A stretch of DNA of 64,000 bases from Ciona intestinalis (taxonomy: Eukaryota > Chordata > Ascidiacea > Phlebobranchia > Cionidae), in NCBI RefSeq assembly GCF_000224145.3, contig NC_020168.2:4313480-4377479 (forward strand), read 5' to 3'. Both the position numbers and the translations under genes were made by a program. Below are positions 11,942 through 31,759 of this stretch, piece after piece. The notes under the pieces are model-generated. The model saw only the letters and a program-made list of their open reading frames with translations, made no database searches and had not been told where the DNA came from. The first letter of the stretch is position 1; each line of letters starts with the position of its first letter.

Positions 11942-12403
11942 ATGTCTTTTACTTTGCATACTATAACTCACCGTGTATTAAAACCTGGTTATAAATTATC
12001 CAGGAGTTCATTTTTATCAAGAATACAAAAGGATATTGTAACTCCGAATTCATTCTATTCTATGGATAGCAACAATTTGGGACCAGTGCAGCAAACAATC
12101 CAAGAAAAGTTAAAATCATTTTATAAGCCAACATATCTTGAAGTTGTTAACGAAAGTTACAAACATTCTGTACCAAAAGGGTCAGAATCACATTTCAAAG
12201 TTGTAGTAGTGTCGGACATTTTTGACGGACAAAGTCACATACAAAGACACAGAGGAGTTAATAACCTTCTCAAAGAAGAACTTTCCGGAAAAATTCACGC
12301 CCTTTCTATTCAAGCAAAGACACCATCTCAGTGGAAAGCATCAGATCAATTCGTGGACAGCACCCCTCCCTGTTTGGGTGGCTCTAAAGCTGATAGAAAG
12401 TGA
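11942..12403 (+). CDS. BOLA1: BolA-like protein 1, mitochondrial
   Basis: BOLA1 is a mitochondrial partner of monothiol glutaredoxin 5 in iron-sulfur cluster handling. The frame is open upstream, but 11942 is its first ATG and gives 153 residues. The first 50 are rich in Arg, Ser and Thr without acidic residues, like a mitochondrial presequence. The BolA domain covers about residues 50-140: GPVQQTIQEKLKSFY, HFKVVVVSDIFDGQSHIQRH, the RH-x-x-VN core, and IHALSIQAKTPSQW at the end. There is no intron. The next cistron starts 15 nt after the stop, and a pyrimidine-rich tract with AG sites lies inside the last coding bases (about 12361-12400), as expected if the pair is transcribed together. Confidence 0.93.
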   Translation: MSFTLHTITHRVLKPGYKLSRSSFLSRIQKDIVTPNSFYSMDSNNLGPVQQTIQEKLKSFYKPTYLEVVNESYKHSVPKGSESHFKVVVVSDIFDGQSHIQRHRGVNNLLKEELSGKIHALSIQAKTPSQWKASDQFVDSTPPCLGGSKADRK

Positions 12404-12418
12404 TTTTCCGTCACAAAA

Positions 12419-12811
12419 ATGTCATCTGATCCACTGAAAAAGAAGATATCCTCCTTAATTATAGAGGACCGGGAGACTGATGTTGTCTGTGCATCATTTG
12501 ATGACAGAAATTTAGTTGTGGTCACACAGTACAAAAAACTTGGTACTATTTTAAGCGTAACCACACAGTCTTTGGTGGATTTTACAAAAGGTTCAGTTAC
12601 TTTTGATGTTAAAATGTTGATGGGTAAAGATGACCCCATACTGCATGCTTATGCCAAAGCAATTGGGACTGTGGTTCATGATTTAATGAAAGAAAATAAA
12701 AATTCAATTTCATCGGGCAAGCCATTGCTATGTACACTTGCTATTTCCAATCCAACTCCAACCAACCTTGCAGAGATATGTAATGTTATAAAACAATGTA
12801 ACGTGTTCTAA
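12419..12811 (+). CDS. PSMG3: Proteasome assembly chaperone 3
   Basis: PAC3 pairs with PAC4 to help assemble the alpha ring of the 20S proteasome. The intronless frame encodes 130 residues (human 122). Recognition rests on TDVVCASFDDRNLVVVTQYK (compare the human TQVVCTAFSSHILVVVTQFG region), LGTILSV, VKMLMGKDDPILHAYAKAIG (human VLLGQDEPLIHVFAKNL) and the C-terminal EICNVIKQCNVF (human EVIRVCQVW). The ATG lies 15 nt behind the BOLA1 stop, too close for an independent promoter, so a dicistronic transcript resolved by trans-splicing is the natural reading. OPA3 exon 1a begins 234 bp downstream on the same strand. Confidence 0.9.
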   Translation: MSSDPLKKKISSLIIEDRETDVVCASFDDRNLVVVTQYKKLGTILSVTTQSLVDFTKGSVTFDVKMLMGKDDPILHAYAKAIGTVVHDLMKENKNSISSGKPLLCTLAISNPTPTNLAEICNVIKQCNVF

Positions 12812-13006
12812 ACTGAGGGTCCCAATTTTTTGATACTTTATTTGGTTGACCCCCCTAAAATGTTTACATAATGCTTAGTATTGGAACTGCTAAGCGAAAA
12901 TAATGTTAAAAGTCATAAATCGCAGAAAAAAAAAGCTATAGTACAACAAAACTCGCGTTTTTGAATAATTTGTAAAATTACATTGGTAGCAATAATTGAA
13001 AATTAC

Positions 13007-13034
13007 TGTTTTTTCGTTTGCCTTTTTAAAACAG
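13007..13034 (+). promoter_or_regulatory. Strong 3' splice acceptor just before OPA3 exon 1a
   Basis: A pyrimidine-rich run (TTTTTTCGTTTGCCTTTTT) ends in AAAACAG, 11 nt before the ATG at 13046. This suits a spliced-leader acceptor or an upstream non-coding exon. Which it is cannot be told from sequence alone. Confidence 0.45.
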
Positions 13035-13045
13035 AACTGAATACA

Positions 13046-14090
13046 ATGGTGTTAGGTATTCCACTTGCTAAGTTGCTTCCAGAAATATTTAAAACTGTAA
13101 CAAAACCTATGGTTAATGCTCTGAAGAGGAACGTACGAAAAAGTCCCTTTTGGAAGGACAGTGTATTTATACCAATGGCTCAAAGTGAGGCCTGTTTGAA
13201 TTTGCTGGCTGTAAAATTGGGATAATGTGGTGTAACATAGGTTTTCCATTGGAGCTTTGTTATACACAGTAATGTTTTACAAAAACTGTTTAAAAATTTA
13301 TGGTAGTATTTTACTTAGTTAAAAATTGTAAACTGCCTTTCAGATGGTTAAAATATGATTTGAATATATTAATTTTAAACTACATAAACTGCATCATGGT
13401 TGTTGGTATACCGCTGGCTAAGTTGTTGCCGTTAATGTTTAAAATTGTAACAAATCCGGTTGTGAAAATGCTGCAACGAAACGTTAGAAAAAGTCCATTT
13501 TGGGAACAGAAAGTGTTTTTACCAATGGCTAGAAGTAAGTCTGGTGTTTTTGCTAAGCTAACTTTTATAAGATAGGTACAAATATACAACAGCCCTTTTA
13601 CCCATAAAGTCACAACATAAACCTAAAATTTTACAGTATTTTCACACCATCTCATACATTCATATTCTTTCCAGGTTATAATAAAGCATCAGTTCGAGTG
13701 AGGTTATGGTCACAAGGAATCCACAGAAACAAGGAGCAAGTTGAAAGGTCAGCACATATGAATGATGAAGCTGCACTTGAACTTGGAGCAGAAATCGTTG
13801 CCAACTCTGCCACGTTTATTGTCGGACTTCTGGCTATTATAATGCAACAAAGTATCGCCGCGGCAACGGAAAAGAAGAAAGAGAAACAAGAGGAGCAAGA
13901 GTTGATGAAGATGGAAACCAACATCCTAGAGCTTCGGAGACAAGTCCTCGATATCGGATTATCTGTCGAACAGATAGATGCAAAGGTCCGAGAATTAACG
14001 AGACATGTTGTTTCTATGAAAGGGTACGGAAAAACTGAAGCGAGAAAATCAAATGATCCGGAAAAGGTTTCTCTTAGTATTAAAACGTAA
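13046..14090 (+). CDS. OPA3: OPA3 mitochondrial protein with two alternative first coding exons
   Basis: OPA3 is a mitochondrial membrane protein mutated in optic atrophy and 3-methylglutaconic aciduria. There are two candidate first exons, 13046-13184 (1a) and 13396-13534 (1b). Both are 139 nt, both end in phase 1 at a good donor (GTGAGG, GTAAGT), and both can join the common exon 13675-14090. They encode MVLGIPLAKLLPEIFKTVTK and MVVGIPLAKLLPLMFKIVTN, ending in KSPFW...PMAQ or KSPFW...PMAR. The shared exon carries NKASVRVRLWSQGI, EAALELGAEIVANSATFIVG (human [21 protein letters not shown] region) and a C-terminal coiled coil rich in Lys and Glu. Either form is 184 residues (human 179). Vertebrate OPA3 instead alternates its last exon. 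Exon 1b is the closer match to the vertebrate MVVG start. Confidence 0.92.
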
Positions 14091-14948
14091 CAGGTTGCAA
14101 AAGTTGTGGATTTTTTATGCAGCATTTAGCAAGCACATGCGTGAATGTTGCAATTGTTATATTTTAGTTTAATTTCAGAGCATTGTTAAATAGTACATTT
14201 TAATTATCGCGAATTTATTCTTGTTGTGGCATCAGCCAGATTCTTTTCTAATACACCTTATTAAATAACAGCATTTGAAGTACCTTCTATTTGTGTCGTT
14301 TGTCTAACTAAAATAAGAACATGTTTTCAAGGGCTTTGGTATATTATCTAAATGGCAACTTTCAAAGATAAAAATCAGCTACCTCTATATTTCTAAGGCA
14401 CAACATTTGTTTAAACAATACAGATGATGAAATAGCTGAGTTGTATGTGTGGGTTAAATAATTTGGTCCAAGGCTATGAAATAGTGTAATAAAAATAAAT
14501 AAAATACCAATCCTAAATTTAAAAAAAAGATTGACTAGGTTAGCAAAAATTTAGAAAAATATTTGCTGTTGTGCTCACAGAAAAAAATGTATCACAAAAT
14601 TAAAATGAACACCTATAACTTTCTATTGGATGTAGCAAAGCATGGTTGTAGCAACTAGACTGATTCATTTAAACAAATCATCTAGTTCGTAACATAACTT
14701 ATTTTCAGTTTAACAAGTTCATTGTCTGCATTAATATAACATTTCCCTTATGAAATATTTTTATAGATATTTTACAGCCATCGTTATATAGGGGAAAAAG
14801 GATTTGATATAGAATAATATTCTGCAGACTGCAGTATTTAATAAAATGTAACACATGTAAAAACAGTCCACCAACCACAGCGTAATAAATTCTTTCACAT
14901 CCAGAACCATCTATATCAGTGTAAAAATATAAAACGAAGCAATAGTTT
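14091..14948. other. Convergent 3' ends of OPA3 and CCDC61
   Basis: No gene is seen. AATAAA-like motifs around 14489-14505 could serve OPA3 on the plus strand. The CCDC61 stop lies at 14949 on the other strand. Confidence 0.5.
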
Positions 14949-17900
14949 TCATTTTTTCTCCATTTCTTTCATATACTGTTGTAGTGCATCTAACCTTGCG
15001 TCTATTTCGTCAATGTCCGTGTCTCTCGTTACTTTGCTCACTCGGTGTCGCTCCATGTTTGGTGTGCTCGATAACCGGTGTGGTTTGACACTGGATGGAG
15101 CTAGTGGACTGTCGTCCCAAACAGTGGGTTTCCTGTCATAATAGAAAATGGTCTTTTAATTAGTCTTAACCACTGTCTTTCATCTTATCTTTTTCGGACA
15201 GTAGCTAAGTTGTGTATATATTTTACCCAGAGCAAATTTAATTTATACCCTCAAAAAAAAACACTTTTTTCGTGCTATTAAAGATTTAAAGAATCTATTG
15301 TTACAGATTCAGTAATACTTTAGAGTTCCCATTTAGGGATTTTTAACTGACTCATAAATTACCCAGTAACCGTTGACTTACCTTCTCGATTTAAACCGCG
15401 TAATTGAACTATTATCGGATGAGTTTCTGCTCTCAATTGATCCTTGTCTCCTCCTGGATGCAAGGGATCGATCCTGAGAGGAGTTCCGCCGATTCCTTGC
15501 TCTTCCTCTTTCTTTGGATGCGGGAACATAACCAGCAGATGTTCTTCTTTTCCTGTCGGTAAAATTTTAAAAAATGATAAAAAAACACTACCAGTGTAAT
15601 AAAATTATTTTATTGCACTGGTGTTGGTGAATTTGTACACCAGTTCAAAAGTTCCACTAATTAAGTACTATAAACAAATAACTTGTAACAAAGGTCAAAA
15701 GCTGTTTACTCTTCTATTTCAACGCATATTTTAAGAACATAAATAAATTTATAAAAATAATGCAAAACCCACATTCTCTCTTGAGATTCTTGTAGTTTTC
15801 TTTTCCTCTCCTCGTTATAAAGCGTTGGGTTAAACCTGGAGAAGCGATTCGGGGTTGGGGTTCGACTTTTGTTGCCTCTGCTAAAATATCCATCACAATT
15901 ATGACAATTTTAGCTTTCCAGTACATTAATAATAACTACTTTTATTTAATTCTTTCTTGAGATTACGGTAGCGAAGAATAAAAATAATTTGATTGGAATG
16001 ACAGGATATAGCAACAAAATAACAGTTGTTAACAGTTGCACAGTTTAATATATATTTACATTTAATTGAAATAAAGAAGTGTGGTCGCTACACCTAGCGA
16101 CAAACAACAGGCCATTTTTGTTTAATTATTTGCAAGTTAAACTTCTAAAAAAAAGTGTGTGTAAAGACAATCGTAGTTCTTGCAAGCCAGTTTAATTAAA
16201 AAGTAAAAACACAGATACAATATTTAGTTTGTTTTAGAAGAGCTTAGCCACTTCTTTTTAGACTTAAGTCAATTAGGATTTTTTTGGTTGCGCCACTGCC
16301 TATGGTGTTACTCACTTCATTAATGTAAGGACACTCATAGTTCTTGCAAGCCAGTTTGATGAAAAAAAAAACACAATTACCATATTTAGTTTTATAAGAG
16401 CTTAGGTATTTCTTAATACACAAAGGTCTATCGGTTTTTTTTCCCTAAATTTGTTACTCACCTCATCAATGATCTGTTATCTCGTGATGAAGACCTTTCA
16501 CGTGACACTGATGGTGGTCGATTTCGTGATACCCTCTCACGTGATACAGAACGGTGATAAAATGATCCTGAGTTCGATCCCCTTGATAAAGATCTTTCGG
16601 GGCGGTTCCGGTTCACCGAGTTTCGTGAGTATTGGTTCCGCATGACTGAGTTACGGCCACCAGATGATTGTCGAGTGTTGGCCACTGGGGTGCGACTGTG
16701 TTCAATAAAATTAAAAAAAGAATAAAATTTTTGTATCATGATTGAGTAAATTGATTATTCTTGGTATAGAACAGGACAGGTACTTCGGAAATACAGACTG
16801 ATACGCAGCCATCTTTTATTATAACCAATCAGGTTACTCTGTTATGCTTTGGTGACAACGTATATTAAAAAGACATACCCAAAGTAACGTCAACCCCCAA
16901 CCCAATTGTTTGTAACCTAGCAATTTGTTTATATATAAATAAAGATGGCTGCATAGTAGCCCCTATTTTTGATATTAAATATTTGCAAACAGGATTGCCT
17001 TTTTTTCTTCTATTGCCACATACCACATGCACCTTTATTTAAAAGGATATGGACGTACCTTCTTTTATAAATTGCCAGCTCATTCGTCAAACTTTTAACC
17101 CGAATATGAAGCGTTCGTTCTCGTGCTGATAAATCGCTTAACTGTAAAACCAAAAAAATAAATGCAACATTGACACTAGTTAACTTTCTATTGTTCCTAA
17201 GAAAACTAAGTGATAAATAAACTCGTACCCGAATTCTATGTTATTTGTTTTGATTTAATCGATCTTTTTTAATTGAGTGATTATTTTTGATTTAGGTAAT
17301 TATTTTTGTCACGTCACAAAAAGTATAAAAAAGTCAGGTGACACAAGCACACAACACCCAGCAGTTTTGGTTTTTGTGGTTTATACAAAAATCATAGTAT
17401 GTATAAAACAGTGACCTCCGAATTCAATCTTTTAACTTCCGTCGACTTCTTAGATAACTGTCGTTGGTATCTCGTCTTTTCTTTCATCAACTCTAACTCC
17501 AAGTTTTGAACAACTTTCTTTAATATTTTCACCTGTAAAGTAAGAATCCTTTATAATATTAAACAGCACAGCAGCCCTAATAAACGGAATAGGACAACGA
17601 ACATTTTAAGAACACAAAGTCAAAATGGGTCTACAATGTAAATAATCTTACAAGCTGTCTGGACAGAAAATGAGCATAAAAAACTCACTGAAAAAAACCA
17701 ACAAATTTATATATATCCTTAAAAATATGCTTCTTTCACCTCTTTTGTGACCACCATCTTGTTACTTCCTTGGATTTCCAACTTTAAATCATCAAATGCA
17801 GATTCCAGATCCTTCTTTTCTTGTAGCAAACTTTCGTAACTGCATTAAGATATAATATTCTTAAACATAGATAATATTGCACATAACGTAGTTCAAGATT

Positions 17901-19745
17901 TAAGTTAACAGTCTTGCATGCCCTAATCGTGTGGCAATTCATCCAAACGAAAGGGCAAAGCCAAAGAACTGATTTTAAAGTCTATTACGCACACCCAAAG
18001 ACATGAATTTTACTGGATTCTGTCAGGTGAAAATGAAAAATATGACATAAAGTAAAAACTTAAACTAACTACATTAAAAAATTACTTACTCCTCTTTCAA
18101 CCTTAGTAACCCATCATCATCACCACGGAAACGGTTTCCTTTCTCTGATTTTAATTTGGAAATCTCTTCGTTTAATTTACGCACAAGGTTTTGTAAATGA
18201 GCGGGGTCTGGCTTGCCTTGGAAGGGGAGGGGAAGAGGGTAGTGGATTCTGTGTGGAAGTAAAGTACGTTTACAACCAAGTAGGATTGTGTTGGTTGTGT
18301 GTGTTGAACTGTTGTTACTTATATCATAACATAGTTGTTTCCTACGACAGAAAAGTTATTAAGAAAAAATGGCAGAATATGGGGAAAGGAACAGACATTA
18401 AAAGAGGACTTTGAGTAATACAATACACAACTTACAAAAAATGAATTAGTGGCTCCAATAAACTTAGCATTGTTCAAAACATAAATTAAAATCAAGTTAT
18501 CCTTAACAAACACAAAAACAAATATATATATAAAATATATAATTTTATAGTGATTTAATTAAAAACTGGTCTAAATTGTAATTTTGTTCTTACCGGTCAA
18601 ACTCAACAGAATAAACAAGAATTAAATATCGCTTATTTTCATTTTGACGATTTGGTTGAGTGCAGCTTCTACCAACACCATCAGTTTTACGTTTCCTTAG
18701 CAACTCAAGGTCGTTAAATGTTAGAAGGTCGAGCGAGACTGAATCAGTGCTCTGTAATGTCATACAAGGGTTTGTTAGCGGTGGACTGCCCCCCAAAGGT
18801 TATTATACCGAAATTCACAACAAGAACAAAACTATAGTTTAAGATGACCCGGGAAATTGCTTCTTACCTTCTCCAATGCACTTTCAAGCATTGACACAAA
18901 GACAGAGAATTGCTTGAAATTACCAGTTTTATGAGTGAGGTCTTCAATATCTATAGAAAGAAAAAACATTTTAGAGTTTATGTTTATTCTTCATGAAGAA
19001 TAAGGCTAATACTGACTATACAGTATTTGACCATGCAATACACCCTATTTTGTTATCACTTATTCCAAACTACTGATACGGCTACACACTTTTCATTTTA
19101 CCTTGTCTAGATGATTAAGCTTATCCTACCGTATAAAACTTTATAAAAGTAACCACTCTATAAATGAGAGTTCACGTAAAAAAACATTTTCATGATGAAA
19201 ACATAATAAAAGATAACATGAGAATACGAAAATACATGAAGTTTAGGTGTTACTGGTCAGCGAACAACATAGCACAGAATTACACTGAATCCTCCTATAT
19301 GTTACAACCCACAAATAAGTGTTATAGGGATTATTGGTTTGGGCTGCATGGGCTAATGATTAGTCGTTACGTTTAGCTGTTAGCCAGTCTGCAGAATATG
19401 GCAGTTTCTGACGAGATCTTGCTTGTACATACTGCTATTTTCGCGCACACACATGTTTCTAATAACGGCGTGCAAAGCACGTACATTTTTAAGTCACATT
19501 ACGAATCCTTGTCCATTTAATACAGATTGCCTGTGCATGTGCAATAGTAGCAAATAACGTAGGATTGTTTACTAAAATGACTAATCATTACATTGAGAAT
19601 CGAAGTTTCCTCTCCACTGCTCTGAAGTCACTTTATCTTCAACTTCAACTGACAGACAAGTTCCTCCTTTATAAGTTTTGATCGTCACATAATATTCAAT
19701 ACCGCGGAAAACATATTCACTACTTGCGGTGTAGTCTTCATCCAT
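14949..19745 (-). CDS. CCDC61: CCDC61/VFL3 centriole and basal body protein
   Basis: CCDC61 (Chlamydomonas VFL3) has an XRCC4-like head followed by a coiled coil; it is needed for basal body and rootlet placement and centriolar satellite organisation. Eleven exons on the minus strand: 19592-19745, 18868-18950, 18594-18751, 18090-18248, 17740-17839, 17416-17532, 17059-17141, 16462-16695, 15773-15877, 15382-15552, 14949-15132. All phases join, giving 515 codons (human about 512). Head-domain matches are EYVFRGIEYYVTI, EDLTHKTGNFKQF, SVSLDLLTFNDLELLRKRK, NKRYLILVYSVEFDR and HYPLPLPFQGKPDP. The middle is coiled coil. Exon 8 is an Arg/Ser-rich linker (SRERSSSRDNRS). The C terminus DIDEIDARLDALQQYMKEME matches the human EIDARLKALQEYM tail. 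The start gives MDEDYTASSEYVFRG. Confidence 0.94.
16158..16478. repeat. Tandem duplication of about 160 bp carrying a 5' splice site
   Basis: Two diverged copies (about 16158-16320 and 16321-16478) share AGTTCTTGCAAGCCAGTTT, ATATTTAGTTT, AGAGCTTAG and GTTACTCAC(T/C)TCAT(T/C)AAT. The last block is the donor of CCDC61 exon 8 in one copy and a decayed second donor in the other. Confidence 0.88.
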
Positions 19746-21233
19746 ATTTAGATTTTATAAAAAATCTTTTAGAAAAAAATTAGGATATTAGAAAGGGATA
19801 AAACATTTATTTTGCTAATATTTTAACACTGCTAAATAGATGATACAAATTACAAGTATAATTATAACACCAAATCGTGAATTTTTCTTATGTTTACCGA
19901 AAAATCAACGCAAAATTCAAATTACTTGTTGAAGGAAACTAAATCAATTTAAGGGCTTTTTTAATACAGTCTACAACGTTCTTGCAAGTAATTGTTAAAT
20001 AGCTTTAGTTCTTAACAATAAACTGAGCTAAAAACGAGTTAATATAATTTTAACACCGCATACAACTAACAACCAACGTATTTGCTTACATTCACAACAT
20101 TATCAAAATAACCGCCAAACCCAGTGATGCACAATCTAATAATAATGTTGCGGAGTTTTTTTTCACAAGCCAGATTTTAACCGCAGTATTGTGCCTTTCT
20201 GTGGATTGGATTCAAGCAACTCATGTATCTACCTGCGGCAAAATATTATTGTACGCTGTTATTCTGCTGCGTGCGAATAAAATTACCTAATAACTTCTGT
20301 CGATCTAACTAAAACTGCTAAAACGAACAAACAAAAATTTTTAATCTCTTTTCAAAACCACAGATTTAAAAAAAAACATGTTTAATCTTGTGAAATTCAA
20401 GTTTTAAATATTTTAAAGTACCACACGAGCTTTCGACCTAAACAAAAACCTTTCACAATTATTTCTTAACTGTCTACCCTTGATAAAAATAAACACAAAG
20501 TTTTAAATACCGAAGCATTTACAATCAGTAGTAAAGCAGCTTAGTCGATAGTGAGCCGTGCAAAAATAAATAGAAGATGTGATGATTCAACTAAAAGAAC
20601 TGAAATAAGAAATACTGCTGCAATCCGAGGTTATACTTGAAAACAGTGAAAAATTGTCTCTTGTCATCTGGCAATGTTATGGATTTCATTGTGAACGAGA
20701 TTTTGTTGAGCCATTTTAAGTCATTTGGAACGTGTTGAAAGGGCAGTGCATGGAAAAAGATACAGATTGGCACCAATGGGTTACTTCACAATATTTACTA
20801 GGGGCACTTGGCGTGTTTGATTTCCAACAGAAATAAAATATTTTAATTTTTTGGGGGAATCATAAAAAAGTTTTACTTAACTTTGGAACAAAGAACTGGT
20901 AGTCCTAAAATTATAGTTATAAGGCAAAAAATCAACAAAGTTTATACACAACAAAGAAAAATATGAAAGTATGTACCACCCAACTGTGTCAAGAATATAC
21001 ATTGGAATTGGTAAATCTACTAAAGTAATGATATATTTTAGTAAAAAAAAGCTGTTTGCAAAAACAGGAAGGAATATTAAACTTAGACAGGCAATTTGTT
21101 TCTCTGTAAAACTTGTTCTTACCACACTCAGTTAAGATAAGTTTACAATAAAATGACCTTCATTTGGTCTTGTATAAGAAATTAAACAGATGCAACTGCC
21201 TGCTTATGCAGAGAAAGATTTAAAAGTAAAAAA
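19746..21233. other. CCDC61 upstream and FBXO11 3' flank, no gene seen
   Basis: A 1.5-kb stretch with only short chance frames. It should contain the CCDC61 promoter (right of 19745) and the FBXO11 3' UTR (left of 21234). Confidence 0.45.
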
Positions 21234-30719
<9,486 letters not shown>

Positions 30720-31759
30720 TTTATTTCATATATTCCAACATTCTACAGATTCTAAGCTGAGAAATGAACATGCCAAGTAAAAAAATAATATATATGTAAC
30801 CCCCTAAACACAGCACTAGCGCATATTTTTTACTTTGCAAACTATGTAGTGTAGTTTTTTTATAATAGAGACTATTTAAAAAATCTGGCATAAAAATCAT
30901 TTATTGATAGAAAAATAAAAACTTGTTACTTCTGTGTTCTGTCTCAGTGTCTCCTATGATATAGGCACGTCCAACAAGTTATTGGCAAACAACATTAATT
31001 ACACAACGACGAACTTTATAGATGTGTTAGATTTATTTTATTAGATATTTAACTAGTGTACCATCTATTCTTCCGTCGCCCACTCTAAAATTTTATAAAA
31101 ACCTAAACCAAGTTTTCCTTACTTTTTTTAAATTTTTTTGGCTTTGGTCAAAAACACAAAAACTATTTCCTCAATCACGCTTTCGTAATGTACGAACTAC
31201 AGCTGTGTTTTATTTTTCAAACCGCAAAAAAACATTTATTTTTTACGAAATTTTCTAAAACCCTTCATCGCTAACTTTCCCACAGACTGTCAGCTGGCTC
31301 ATCTTGTTTGTGACGTTTCTTAAATCGGATAGCCGGAAATTTTGCGCTGGATAACGCGTCGTTTTTAAAATATTTTCTAAATCAGTTAATGACCCGAATT
31401 TTAATCATCATTTAAACTTTTAAAACTCAAGCGATAAACATAAGGCAAAGCAAATAAAAGTGCACTTTTTAAATTTGTTGCTACCTCACTGCCATGCATA
31501 ACACAATGAAAGATTAAATACATATTAAAAATAATTTAACAAGATTTTGGAAAATTAAAAAGGCAACAATACGCAACAAGAATTAAACTGTGTGAAGACA
31601 AAGTGTATGGAAGTTAAAAACAAACAAGTTCTGTGCAAACAACATAGTAAGCTTTGAACAAAAGCTATAACATATAGTAATATATAAGTGAACTGCAAGA
31701 ACAGTTAATTATACGTTTGGTACATTTTAAACATGAACTTTAAAACCAAACATGCTATA
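30720..31759. other. FBXO11 upstream and LIPE 3' flank
   Basis: No gene is seen. The FBXO11 promoter should lie just right of 30719; 31230-31360 is slightly GC-richer. Confidence 0.45.

Noticed and set aside
13698-14090. A separate gene starting inside OPA3 exon 2
   Set aside because: The frame is simply the OPA3 common exon; the acceptor at 13673-13674 and phase show that it is spliced to exon 1a or 1b.
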